DNA of 64,000 nt, from positions 3,038,001 to 3,102,000 of the forward strand of contig AP025582.1 of assembly GCA_022846075.1 (NCBI GenBank), in the 5' to 3' direction. A model generated the notes under the pieces. It did no database searches, was not told where the DNA came from, and saw nothing but the letters and a program-made list of their open reading frames with translations. Position 1 is the stretch's first letter. Each line of letters begins with the position of its first letter. Below are positions 45,426 through 53,417 of this stretch, one piece after another. The position numbers and the translations under genes are program-made. This DNA comes from Oscillospiraceae bacterium. GTDB taxonomy: Bacteria; Bacillota; Clostridia; Oscillospirales; Oscillospiraceae.

Positions 45426-45710
45426 TTACTGGGCGATCTCAACAATAGAGACCTGCTTGCGGTCCTTGCCCAGCCGGGAGAACTTCACCTTGCCGCTCCG
45501 CAGAGCGAAGAGGGTGTCGTCGCTGCCCTTGCCCACGCCCTCGCCGGGGTGGATGTGGGTGCCCCGCTGGCGCACCAGGATGTTGCCGGCCAGGACAAAC
45601 TGGCCGTCGCCCCGCTTGACGCCCAGGCGCTGGGCGTGGGAGTCACGGCCGTTCTTGGTGGAGCCGCCGCCCTTTTTGTGGGCGAAAAACTGCAGTCCGA
45701 TCTTCAGCAT
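45426..45710 (-). CDS. rpmA: 50S ribosomal protein L27
   Basis: A 94-residue L27. The N-terminus [21 protein letters not shown] has the Firmicute extension: L27 is expected to be cut after FFA by the Prp protease so that AHKKGGG can reach the peptidyl-transferase centre. The rest ([37 protein letters not shown]) is standard. It starts 4 bases after prp. Confidence 0.98.
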   Translation of the reverse strand: MLKIGLQFFAHKKGGGSTKNGRDSHAQRLGVKRGDGQFVLAGNILVRQRGTHIHPGEGVGKGSDDTLFALRSGKVKFSRLGKDRKQVSIVEIAQ

Positions 45711-45714
45711 TGGT

Positions 45715-46044
45715 TTACACCTCCATGACGATGATGTTGTCGGGATACTCCTCGTGGAGCTCTGTCAGGTAGAGCATGAGGCTTGCCAGAAGGGTCTGGC
45801 AGGTGCTCTCATTGGTCTGCCCCAGGCCGCCGGGGAGTTTCAGGGAAATGGACGCCTGCTTGGCGTTGGTCTTAACCGAGGCCTCCAGCCCCAGCACGTC
45901 GTTGACGGCGCACTCGACGAGCCGGACGGCGCTGGTGACCGCCGCGCAGAGGATGTCCTCTCCCGATTGGGCCAGGCCGCTGTGCCCTTCCACCTGGAAG
46001 CTCACGACGCGGTCGCCCTCCATATGAAACGCTGCGGTGATCAT
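45715..46044 (-). CDS. prp: Ribosomal-processing cysteine protease Prp
   Basis: A 109-residue cysteine protease that removes the N-terminal extension of L27 in Firmicutes and related groups. The catalytic His is in VEGHSGLAQ and the Cys in [11 protein letters not shown], the family signature. It sits between rplU (1-base overlap, TAATG) and rpmA (4-base gap), the standard order. Confidence 0.95.
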   Translation of the reverse strand: MITAAFHMEGDRVVSFQVEGHSGLAQSGEDILCAAVTSAVRLVECAVNDVLGLEASVKTNAKQASISLKLPGGLGQTNESTCQTLLASLMLYLTELHEEYPDNIIVMEV

Positions 46045-46355
46045 TACACGGAGATCTTGCCGATGGTCACCTTGGTATAGGGCTGACGATGGCCCTGCTT
46101 ACGGCGGTAGTTCTTCTTGGGCTTATACTTGAAGACAATGATCTTCTTGCCCCTGCCGTTCTTGACGACGCTGGCGTCCACCTTGGCGCCCTCCACCACG
46201 GGAGTGCCGAAGGTAGCCTTGTCCCCGTCCAGGATGGCCAGGACCTTGTCGAAGGTCACGGCGTCCCCGGCCTCGTTGGGCAGCTTCTCGATGAAGAGGG
46301 TATCGCCCTCGGCCACCTTATACTGCTTGCCGCCGGTCTCAATGATTGCGTGCAT
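46044..46355 (-). CDS. rplU: 50S ribosomal protein L21
   Basis: A 103-residue L21 beginning [18 protein letters not shown], with the C-terminal signature [25 protein letters not shown]. First gene of rplU-prp-rpmA. A strong promoter lies upstream with a leader of about 78 bases, in which Firmicutes usually carry an L21-binding leader RNA. Confidence 0.98.
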   Translation of the reverse strand: MHAIIETGGKQYKVAEGDTLFIEKLPNEAGDAVTFDKVLAILDGDKATFGTPVVEGAKVDASVVKNGRGKKIIVFKYKPKKNYRRKQGHRQPYTKVTIGKISV

Positions 46356-46433
46356 GTGCTTTCAACTCCTTCAATACGGGCTCGCTGTCGGGGGCGGAGC
46401 GAAAAGCTCACTTAAAGACCCATTCAAAGCGGC
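46356..46433 (-). ncRNA. Leader of rplU (possible ribosomal L21 leader)
   Basis: About 78 bases from the expected start of transcription to the rplU ATG, containing a C+T-rich segment (GCTCCGCCCCCGA) and AAGGAG. The position fits the L21 leader of Firmicutes, an autoregulatory RNA; I could not verify its consensus fold by eye. Confidence 0.4.
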
Positions 46434-46439
46434 TTTGAT

Positions 46440-46468
46440 AGTATATCAGCGCAAAATCGAAAAGTCAA
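46440..46468 (-). promoter_or_regulatory. Promoter of rplU operon
   Basis: Minus strand: TTGACT, 17 bases, TATACT; about 85 bases before the ATG. Confidence 0.88.
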
Positions 46469-46532
46469 GGCTTTGCGCCGTTTTTTCTGTTCGGGCTGCT
46501 TACGCATCCGCGGGCCGGCCGCCGCCGGGAAC

Positions 46533-46565
46533 AAAAAGCCCCTCCGGCACAGGCCGGAGGGGCTT
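46533..46565 (-). terminator. Terminator of the tctCBA operon
   Basis: Minus strand: stem AAGCCCCTCCGGC / GCCGGAGGGGCTT with loop CTGT, then TTTG, 19 bases after tctA. Confidence 0.9.
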
Positions 46566-46583
46566 CCCGCGTCTAAAAACAGT

Positions 46584-48080
46584 TCAGCCCCGCTGGGCCT
46601 CCTTGCTGGCCTTGTCGGACTTCAGCCCCAGCAGGAACAGGGCTGCCAGCACCACGGCGATCACCAGCCCGAAGGGCCGGGTCACCATGCCCACCAGGTC
46701 CCCGGCGTACTGCATGAGGGCCCGGCGCAGGGCGGTGTCGGCGGTCCTGCCCACCAAAAGGCCCAGCACGAAGGGGGCGATGGGATAGTGGAACCGCTTC
46801 ATCAGATAGCCCAGCACCCCGAACACCGCCAGCTGCACCAGGGCGAAGGGGGTGTTGGTGGTGCCGTAGGCCCCCACGGCGCAGAGTACGGCGATGAAGG
46901 GCATGAGCAGGTTCTCCGGCACCGACAGCAGCTTGATGGCGAAGGGGGAGCAGAAAAAGGCCACCGCCCCCAGGGCCAGGGCCGCCACGATCAGCAGCAG
47001 GCACAGCCCGCACAGGAACCCGGGATTCTCGATGAGGAGGGTGGGGCCGGGCCGGAGGTTCATCACGTACATGGCCGAGAGGAACATGGCCACGGTGGAG
47101 CTGCCGGGGATGCCCAGGGCCAGGGCGGGGATGAGGGCCCCCACGGAGCTGGCGTTGTTGGCCGTCTCGGCGGCGATAATGCCCTCCTCCGCCCCTTTGC
47201 CGAAGGTTTCCTTCTTCTTGGAGGCCCGCCGGGCCAGATCATAGGAAAACCAGCAGGCGGCCGACTCCCCGATGCCGGGGATGAAGCCGATCCACATCCC
47301 CGCCAGCACCGAGCGGAGCATGTTGAACTTGTTCTTCAAAAAGGTGGCCGCCCGGATGATGGGGAACCCGGTCTTTTCCGGCATCCTGGGATGCCCCGGC
47401 CGGCTGAGGGTGTAGAGCACCTCCCCGATGCCGAAGAGGCCCAGCATGGCCACCACGCTGTCCACCCCGGACAGGAGCTCCGGCCGGCCGAAGGTGAACC
47501 GGAGCACCGACTGCACCCCGTCGGCCCCGCACATTGACACCAGGCACCCACCCAGCGCGGCGATCCACCCTCTGGTCTTGCTCTCCCCGGAGAGGGAGCC
47601 GCAGACCAGCAGGCCGAACAGGCAGAAGAGGAAGGTCTCCCAGTCCCCGAACTTCAGGGCGATGGCCGTGATGAAAGGCTGGATGAGGAAAATGAGCACG
47701 GTGGCGGCAATGGTGCCGATGACCGAGGACACCACCGAGTAGCCCACCGCCTCCCGGCTCCTCCCCTGCCGGGTGAGGGCGTACCCGTCCATGCAGGTGG
47801 CCGCGGCGGCGGCGGTGCCGGGGATGTTCAAAAGGCTGGCCGTGATGCCGCCCGAGCCGATGGCGGCCACGAAGATGCCGATGAGCAGGGCCATGCCCTG
47901 GCCCGCCTCCAGCTTGAAGATGATACCCAGGGAGAGGGCCATGCCCATGGTGGGGCCCAGCCCCGGCATGACCCCCACGAAGAAACCGCAGACCGTACCC
48001 AGCAGGAGGAATACCCACACCATGGGGTCGGCCAAATACTGGGCCGCCGCCTGGGGCAGAAAAAGCCATTCAGAAAACAT
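46584..48080 (-). CDS. tctA: Tripartite tricarboxylate transporter, large membrane subunit TctA
   Basis: A 498-residue membrane protein with about 11-12 helices. The family core GLGPTMGMALSLGIIFKL, MDGYALTRQGR and the second-half GESAACWFSYDLARR are visible. TctA is the channel of secondary transporters that use an extracellular binding protein and sodium to take up citrate-like or other organic acids. It starts 15 bases after tctB, in the order tctC-tctB-tctA, and ends with a terminator. The substrate cannot be read from the sequence. Confidence 0.95.
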   Translation of the reverse strand: MFSEWLFLPQAAAQYLADPMVWVFLLLGTVCGFFVGVMPGLGPTMGMALSLGIIFKLEAGQGMALLIGIFVAAIGSGGITASLLNIPGTAAAAATCMDGYALTRQGRSREAVGYSVVSSVIGTIAATVLIFLIQPFITAIALKFGDWETFLFCLFGLLVCGSLSGESKTRGWIAALGGCLVSMCGADGVQSVLRFTFGRPELLSGVDSVVAMLGLFGIGEVLYTLSRPGHPRMPEKTGFPIIRAATFLKNKFNMLRSVLAGMWIGFIPGIGESAACWFSYDLARRASKKKETFGKGAEEGIIAAETANNASSVGALIPALALGIPGSSTVAMFLSAMYVMNLRPGPTLLIENPGFLCGLCLLLIVAALALGAVAFFCSPFAIKLLSVPENLLMPFIAVLCAVGAYGTTNTPFALVQLAVFGVLGYLMKRFHYPIAPFVLGLLVGRTADTALRRALMQYAGDLVGMVTRPFGLVIAVVLAALFLLGLKSDKASKEAQRG

Positions 48081-48095
48081 ATTCTTCCTCCCCCC

Positions 48096-48560
48096 TTACA
48101 TCAGCCGCAGGTGAAGCACGCCGGGAATGGCCCAGAGGGCCAGTACGGCGTAGAGGACGGCCAGGCCCAGAAGCAGCGGCAGGGGCTTGTTCTCCTTCCG
48201 GCCGCACAGCAGGAGCATCCCCGCCAGATAGGCCGCCGTGGGCACCGGAAACCCCACCACGGAGGTCACGGCCAGGTAGGCCACCGTGATGAGTATGAGC
48301 AGGGCGGGCCACCCCGGGGCCCCTTCCGGGGGCACGGGGGCCGTCACTCCCCGCCACAGGGCCGACGTGTGGACCCCGCCCAGGACCGCCACCGCCGCCG
48401 ACAGCAGCAGGGGCAGGGCCCGGGCCTCGGACAGCCACCGGGCCGCCCCCGCCACGGGGACGGGGTTGCCGGGGATGGCCAGGGACAGCAGCAGAAACAG
48501 CAGGCCCAGGGCGGTGACCACCAGGCCCTCTCCGCTCCGGAGCAGTTTCTCTCGGGTCAT
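48096..48560 (-). CDS. tctB: Tripartite tricarboxylate transporter, small membrane subunit TctB
   Basis: A 154-residue membrane protein with four helices (for example LLFLLLSLAIPG, ALPLLLSAAVAVLGG and VAYLAVTSVVGFPVPTAAYL), the usual size of TctB. It lies 18 bases after tctC and 15 before tctA and has no catalytic motif; it is an accessory subunit of the channel. Confidence 0.9.
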   Translation of the reverse strand: MTREKLLRSGEGLVVTALGLLFLLLSLAIPGNPVPVAGAARWLSEARALPLLLSAAVAVLGGVHTSALWRGVTAPVPPEGAPGWPALLILITVAYLAVTSVVGFPVPTAAYLAGMLLLCGRKENKPLPLLLGLAVLYAVLALWAIPGVLHLRLM

Positions 48561-48578
48561 CGTATCCCTCCCATCGGT

Positions 48579-49670
48579 TTACTGGGGCCAGGGGGCGGCG
48601 TTTTCCGCCCGCTCGTTGGCCGGGAAAACAAAGTCTTCGATCCGGGGGATCTCAAAGCTCTCCGGGGACTTCCCCTCCGCCGTCATGCCCAAATCGTAGA
48701 GCCCCCAGGTATAGATGGACTCCAGCCGGGCGCACATCTCGTCGCTCTCCTCCCCCACCACGTAGGCGGGGGTGAGGCTTTTGGAGGCGCAGAAGTCCTT
48801 CCACTCCTGGCTCTCCACCGCCGTCCGGAAGGCTCCCTCCAGGGCGGTCACCGCCTCGGCGGGGGTGTCACGGGGCACCCGGAAGCCCCAGTAGAGCAGG
48901 CCTTGGAGGCTGGACAGCTCCGGGAATTCCTCCAGCAGGGAGGGAGCCTCATAGCCGCCTTTGGCCGACTCCACCTTCAAGCTCTGGCCGTCACAGACGC
49001 CCAGGATGCGGATGTCCCCGCTTTGGGCCAGGTCCAGGATGTCGGAGGCGCCGCACCAGGACCAGGCCACCTCCCCGGCCACCACCTTCACGGCGGCGGC
49101 CCGGCCCCCGTCGTAGGGCACGGAGTTGCCCGTCAGGCCCAGGGTATCCAGCATGAGCTGGCCGGTGAGCTGGTTGATGGAGCCCAGACCGGCGTTGCCC
49201 CACTTCATCTGGGGGTCGGCCCGGATCGCCTCGAACAGGTCGGCGTAGGTCTCATAGGGCGAGTTCCCCGCCACGAACAGGACATAGGGGGAGGTGGCGG
49301 CATAGAAACCGTAGAAGTCCTCCCAGCCCAGGTCGGCATAGCCCAGGCACCGCCAGCCCGACACGGTGTGGGCCACGTCCCCCAGCCAGGTATAGCCGTC
49401 ATGGGCGGCGTTGTTGACCTGCTGCCCGGCGATGGAGCCGGAGCCGCCGGTGACGTTGACCACGGCAATGTTGGTCCCCAGGGTCTCCCCCATCAGCTTG
49501 GCCAGCTGGCGGTTGGCCGTGTCGGCGGTGCCCCCGGCGGTGTAGGCCACGTCCACGGTGATCTCCCGGCTGGGCCAGGGCTTGTCCCCGTCCGCCCCCG
49601 CCGGGCCGCAGCCGGTGAGCCCGGCGGCGAGCGCCAGGGCCAGCAAAAGGCTCACGTTCCTTTTTTTCAT
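48579..49670 (-). CDS. tctC: Tripartite tricarboxylate transporter, binding protein TctC (Bug family)
   Basis: A 363-residue lipoprotein with signal and lipobox LTGC at about 18-21. The Bug-family mature part includes ITVDVAYTAGGTADTANRQLAKLM and VVNVTGGSGSIAGQQVN, which form the ligand pocket. It captures the organic acid outside the cell and hands it to TctAB. First gene of the operon, with a promoter TTGCGC-17-TATGAT upstream. Confidence 0.94.
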   Translation of the reverse strand: MKKRNVSLLLALALAAGLTGCGPAGADGDKPWPSREITVDVAYTAGGTADTANRQLAKLMGETLGTNIAVVNVTGGSGSIAGQQVNNAAHDGYTWLGDVAHTVSGWRCLGYADLGWEDFYGFYAATSPYVLFVAGNSPYETYADLFEAIRADPQMKWGNAGLGSINQLTGQLMLDTLGLTGNSVPYDGGRAAAVKVVAGEVAWSWCGASDILDLAQSGDIRILGVCDGQSLKVESAKGGYEAPSLLEEFPELSSLQGLLYWGFRVPRDTPAEAVTALEGAFRTAVESQEWKDFCASKSLTPAYVVGEESDEMCARLESIYTWGLYDLGMTAEGKSPESFEIPRIEDFVFPANERAENAAPWPQ

Positions 49671-49709
49671 ATGGTTCCTCCCCCTGTTTCCTTGAAGGTT
49701 TCAGATCCT

Positions 49710-49738
49710 ATCATACCCGGCTCCGCCCGTCCGCGCAA
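49710..49738 (-). promoter_or_regulatory. Promoter of tctCBA
   Basis: Minus strand: TTGCGC, 17 bases, TATGAT, 39 bases before the tctC start. Confidence 0.7.
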
Positions 49739-49760
49739 CATCATCGGGACGGAAACGGGC

Positions 49761-49789
49761 AAAGGCCGAATCGTACCCGATCCGGCCTT
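49761..49789 (-). terminator. Terminator of the DcuC-PatB operon
   Basis: Minus strand: 12-base arms AAGGCCGGATCG / CGATTCGGCCTT (one G-U pair), loop GGTA, then TTTG, ten bases after the lyase gene. Confidence 0.75.
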
Positions 49790-49798
49790 GTCCCCTGA

Positions 49799-50968
49799 TT
49801 ACAGCGCGCTGACCGCCTTTTCCATCCGCTCCACCGCGTCTTCCAGCGTGGCTCTGGGGCAGGCGATGTTCAACCGCATATAACCCAGTCCGCCCCGGCC
49901 GAAGGTGGTGCCGTCGTTCAGGCCCAGCTTGGCTTTCTCAAAGAAGAATTTCTTCAGCGCCTCCTGGTCCATGCCCAGGTCCTTGCAGTCCAGCCACATG
50001 AGGTAGGTGGCCTCCGGCTCGGCCAGCTTGATCCGGGGGACCCGCTGGCCCAGGGCGTCCATCAGGAAATCCCGGTTGCCCTGGAGGTACTCCATCATCT
50101 CGTCGGCGTAGTAATCGCACTGGGTGTAGGCCGTGATGAAGGAGATCATGCCGAAGATGGTCCGGCCGTAGTTCTTATTGTTGACGATGGCGATCTGGAT
50201 CTCGTCCCGCAGCCTCCGGTTGGGGATGATGGCGGCGCCGGTGCGGAAGCCGGCGATATTGAAGGTCTTGCTGGGGTTGATGAGCACGATGCAGTTGTCG
50301 GCGAACTCCTGGCTGATGGAGCCGAAGGGGATGTGCTTGTACCCCTTGTAGGTCAGGTCGCAGTGGATCTCGTCGGAGATCACGATGACGCCGTGCTTGA
50401 TGCACAGATCCCCGATCTGCTTCAGCTCGGCCAGGGTGTAGCAGCGCATGGCCGGGTTGTGGGGGTTGGAGAGGAAGAGCAGCTTGGCCCGGGGGTCCGC
50501 CAGCTTTTTCTCCAGATCCTCGAAGTCGATCTGATACTTGCCCTCGGCGTCCAGCACCAGCGGGTTTTCCACCACCTTGCGGCCGTTGTTCTGGATAATG
50601 GCCGGGAAGGGGGGGTAGATGGGGGGCTGGATGACCACATGGTCGCCGGGGTGGCTGAAGGCCCGGACGGCGTACATCAGGAAGGGGAGCACGCCGTTGG
50701 CGTACTTGACCCACTCGGGCTTCACGTCCCAGCCGAAGCGGACCTTCTCCCACCGGGCGGCGGACTCCTCAAAGGCGAAGGACTCGATGGGGTATCCATA
50801 GCAGGGGTGCTCGGCCCGGGCCTTGATGGCGTCGGCGATCTCCACGGGGACGGCGAAGTCGGTGTCGGCGATCCACATGGGGAGTACGTCGGCGGGATAG
50901 GCGGCGGCCTCGTACTTTTTACAGTCGGATGCCCGGCGGTTTACGATCTCATCGAAATTGTGTCTCAT
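49799..50968 (-). CDS. PatB/MalY-type PLP C-S lyase, copy 4
   Basis: A 389-residue fold-type I PLP enzyme beginning MRHNFDEIVNRRASDCKKY. The MalY/PatB motifs are clear: LPMWIADTDFAVPVEIADAI, NPHNPAMRCYT, SDEIHCDLTYKGYKHIPF and PSKTFNIAGFRTG with the PLP Lys. It is closer to classical PatB/MalY than copies 1-3 (DEIHCDL). Expected reaction: beta-elimination of cysteine, cystathionine or an S-conjugate. It follows a DcuC-like transporter gene by 35 bases. I choose the ATG at 50968; the frame is open 8 codons more, and the AAGGAGG site lies 13 bases before my start, which is long. Confidence 0.9.
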   Translation of the reverse strand: MRHNFDEIVNRRASDCKKYEAAAYPADVLPMWIADTDFAVPVEIADAIKARAEHPCYGYPIESFAFEESAARWEKVRFGWDVKPEWVKYANGVLPFLMYAVRAFSHPGDHVVIQPPIYPPFPAIIQNNGRKVVENPLVLDAEGKYQIDFEDLEKKLADPRAKLLFLSNPHNPAMRCYTLAELKQIGDLCIKHGVIVISDEIHCDLTYKGYKHIPFGSISQEFADNCIVLINPSKTFNIAGFRTGAAIIPNRRLRDEIQIAIVNNKNYGRTIFGMISFITAYTQCDYYADEMMEYLQGNRDFLMDALGQRVPRIKLAEPEATYLMWLDCKDLGMDQEALKKFFFEKAKLGLNDGTTFGRGGLGYMRLNIACPRATLEDAVERMEKAVSAL

Positions 50969-51003
50969 GTTTATTAAATTGCCTCCTTGCAAAAATCAGC
51001 GGA

Positions 51004-52377
51004 TCAAAGCACGGCGAAAACGATGTAAGAAGCGATAATGGTGACGATGTAGCCGAAGGTCATGGGCAGGATGTTGCGCTTGCACACGGTGCTGGTATCC
51101 AGCTCGGCCATGCCGCTGACGGCGATCATGCCGCCGCAGAAGGGGGAGAAGCAGCGGCCCAGGCCGCCGGCCAGGTGCATGGGCACCACCAGCAGGGCGG
51201 TGGGGGCGCTCAGGGTCTCGGCGATCCCCGGGGCCAGCGGGCCGAAGGCGTACCAGGGGGCGTTGCCGCTGCCGGTGAGGATGGCGGTGCCGAAGACGAT
51301 GAGGCTCAGGGCCACGGCGGCGATCAGGGCGGCGCCGGTCAGGTGGGCGCACCAGTTGGCCAGCACGTCGATGCCCTTGAGCTGCTTGATAGCCTCGGCA
51401 AAGACGCCGGCGGCGGAGATGAGGACGATGATCTTGTGGAAGTAGTCACCCATCCAGACCCAGAGACGCTTCAGGTTGTCCATCAGGACGCTCATGTCCT
51501 TCTTCACGATCAGGTCCACGATGAAAAACAGGAAGTAGCAGATGACATGGGCGGTGATGACGTCCATGTTGACGCTGTCGATGAAGCTGAACACCACCAC
51601 CAGGGTCAGGGGGATCAGGGGGAAGATGCCGTAGAACTTGGGCACGCCCAGCTCGCCGGCTTCTTCGGAGCCCTGGTCCTGGGGCACCACCAGGCCGCCG
51701 AACTCCTTGCGGTCCATGTAGCGGAAGTACAGGGCGTAGAACACGGCCACCGCCAGGATCACCGCGGGCCCGACGATGATCTCATAGTCCATGAAGAACT
51801 CCATGGGGGTGGTATTCATGATGTCGGAAGCGCCGAAGATGGTGGTGGAATCGTTGGGGCCCAAGTCCAGCGCGCCGATGGACACGATGACGGCGGCACA
51901 GCTGACCTTGCTGACGCCCAGTTTGGTCAGGATGGGATACATGGTGGCCATGAACAGCAGGCCCAGGGCGATCTGGCTGGTGATGAAGATCTTCAGCACA
52001 GCGCCCACGATGTACACCAGGGCCAGGACCACGTAGGGATTGCGCAGCTTGGACAGCCCCCGGCCCGCGAAATTGGCCAGCACGTCGGCGGCCTTCACGT
52101 GGTTCATCAGCATGACGTAGCCGCCGATCATCATCAGCCGGATGCCGGTGCCGCCGATGGTGCTGACGAACTTGGCCCGGACCACGTCAAAAACGTCCAG
52201 CCACACGCTGCCGGTGGTGGAGCTTCCCAAAACCGAGGCCCCGTTGACAAAGGTCGCCACCAGCAGGCCCACAACGCCCAGGAAAAGGAAGACCAGTTTT
52301 GAGTCCACCTTTTTCAGGATCATGGCCGCGGCGGCCACGACGAGCAGCGCGGTGAGGAGCACGTACACAAAATCCAT
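51004..52377 (-). CDS. DcuC-like C4-dicarboxylate / organic anion transporter
   Basis: A 457-residue membrane protein with about 12-14 helices. Motifs GLSKLRNPYVVLALVYIVGA, ITSQIALGLLFMATMYPIL and, near the end, MHLAGGLGRCFSPFCGGMIAVSG are DcuC-type. Such carriers exchange C4-dicarboxylates, but distant members carry other anions or amino acids. The following PatB-type gene makes a sulfur or amino acid substrate conceivable. Start: ATG after AGGAGG. The promoter and an operator for the divergent GntR regulator lie just upstream. Confidence 0.85.
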   Translation of the reverse strand: MDFVYVLLTALLVVAAAAMILKKVDSKLVFLFLGVVGLLVATFVNGASVLGSSTTGSVWLDVFDVVRAKFVSTIGGTGIRLMMIGGYVMLMNHVKAADVLANFAGRGLSKLRNPYVVLALVYIVGAVLKIFITSQIALGLLFMATMYPILTKLGVSKVSCAAVIVSIGALDLGPNDSTTIFGASDIMNTTPMEFFMDYEIIVGPAVILAVAVFYALYFRYMDRKEFGGLVVPQDQGSEEAGELGVPKFYGIFPLIPLTLVVVFSFIDSVNMDVITAHVICYFLFFIVDLIVKKDMSVLMDNLKRLWVWMGDYFHKIIVLISAAGVFAEAIKQLKGIDVLANWCAHLTGAALIAAVALSLIVFGTAILTGSGNAPWYAFGPLAPGIAETLSAPTALLVVPMHLAGGLGRCFSPFCGGMIAVSGMAELDTSTVCKRNILPMTFGYIVTIIASYIVFAVL

Positions 52378-52412
52378 AAAATTTCCTCCTACTCTCTTTT
52401 TCCGACATTAGT

Positions 52413-52432
52413 CATATGACGTCTGTCGTCTT
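52413..52432 (-). promoter_or_regulatory. GntR operator, site 1 (downstream of the DcuC promoter -10)
   Basis: A 20-base imperfect palindrome, CATATGACGTCTGTCGTCTT on the plus strand. It matches site 2 (52519-52538) at 16 of 20 positions and sits just past the -10 of the DcuC-PatB promoter, a repressing position. Confidence 0.7.
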
Positions 52433-52438
52433 GTGTCT

Positions 52439-52467
52439 AGTTTATGCAAAGATCGGGAAAATGTAAA
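52439..52467 (-). promoter_or_regulatory. Promoter of the DcuC-PatB operon
   Basis: Minus strand: TTTACA, 17 bases, TAAACT. Operator site 1 overlaps the expected start of transcription. Confidence 0.65.
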
Positions 52468-52518
52468 TTGACGAAACACCCGAAATCCGCCGTCGAATTT
52501 TGTAGAATCCGCCAAATA

Positions 52519-52538
52519 CATATGTCGTATTACGTCTT
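52519..52538 (+). promoter_or_regulatory. GntR operator, site 2 (upstream of the GntR promoter)
   Basis: A 20-base sequence, CATATGTCGTATTACGTCTT. It shares CATATG at one end and CGTCTT at the other with site 1, and lies 12 bases before the -35 of the regulator gene. Confidence 0.7.
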
Positions 52539-52550
52539 ATCTATTTGCCG

Positions 52551-52579
52551 TTGACATTTTCCCCTTTTTTCGATATGAT
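52551..52579 (+). promoter_or_regulatory. Promoter of the GntR gene
   Basis: TTGACA, 17 bases, TATGAT: close to consensus, 51 bases before the ATG. Confidence 0.88.
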
Positions 52580-52630
52580 AATTTAATAGGTTATGTAACA
52601 AAACTGCCGGGAACGAAGGTGTTCTTTGCC

Positions 52631-53350
52631 ATGTCAACCACGAAAACGCTCTCTAAAACGGTGGCCGACAAGATTGAGAAGCAGATCATCTGCGGCAACT
52701 GGGAAGTGGGCAGCCAGATCCCCACGGAGCCGGAGCTGATGGCCAAGCTCAACGTCAGCCGCATCACCGTGCGGGAGGCCATCAAGAGCCTGGTTTCCAA
52801 GGGCATTTTGGAGATCCACCGGGGCCGGGGCACCTTTGTCAGCGTCATGCCCGGCCTGTCCGACGATCCCCTGGGCCTCAAATTCATCCAGGACGAGAAC
52901 ATCAACTCCTACCTCTTCGAGGCCCGCCAGACCTTCGAGCCCGCCGTCAACCGCCTGGCCGCCCTCAGGGCCGACGAGGACGAGATCGAGCTGCTGGGGC
53001 AGCTGGCCGAGAGCATCGACGCTTTGGACACCCAGCTCAACGGGGCCCAGACCCCTCCCGAGGTGATCCAGGCCATCTCCACCAAGGACATCGCCTTCCA
53101 CACCCTGCTGTGCAAAATGAGCAAGAACCCCATTTTTGAGCGGGCGCTGCCCATTATCATCAAGTCTGTGCGCACCTCCTACGACCTATTCATCCCCCGC
53201 ATCAGCAACGGCCCCCGGGTCTCCACCCACCAGCGGATCTACCAGGCCATCCGGGACCGGGATCCCGACCTGGCCTATGACCTCACCGTCCAACACCTGG
53301 AGAACAGCCAGGCCGGCTTCGCCGACGCCCAGGAGCGCAGCGCGCGTTAA
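52631..53350 (+). CDS. GntR family regulator, FadR subfamily
   Basis: A 239-residue regulator. The N-terminal winged helix (IICGNWEVGSQIPTEPELMAKLNVSRITVREAIKSL, with GRGTFV as the wing) is followed by an all-helical FCD effector domain that carries the metal-site residues (FEARQTFEPAVNRLAA, DIAFHTLL, HQRIYQAIRDRD with the conserved His). FCD proteins respond to carboxylic acids, amino acids or metals. Start: ATG at 52631 after GAAGGTG. It is divergent from the DcuC-PatB operon, and two matching operators lie between the two genes. Confidence 0.93.
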   Translation: MSTTKTLSKTVADKIEKQIICGNWEVGSQIPTEPELMAKLNVSRITVREAIKSLVSKGILEIHRGRGTFVSVMPGLSDDPLGLKFIQDENINSYLFEARQTFEPAVNRLAALRADEDEIELLGQLAESIDALDTQLNGAQTPPEVIQAISTKDIAFHTLLCKMSKNPIFERALPIIIKSVRTSYDLFIPRISNGPRVSTHQRIYQAIRDRDPDLAYDLTVQHLENSQAGFADAQERSAR

Positions 53351-53352
53351 AT

Positions 53353-53392
53353 AAAAAGGACCCCGCCGGATGAATCCGGCGGGGTCCTTTTT
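53353..53392 (+). terminator. Bidirectional terminator between GntR and alcohol dehydrogenase
   Basis: An 18-bp stem starting AAAAAGGACCCCGCCGGA with loop TGAA and T/A runs on both strands. Confidence 0.92.
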
Positions 53393-53417
53393 ATGTTTTT
53401 CCTCCGGGCGTCTGTGC

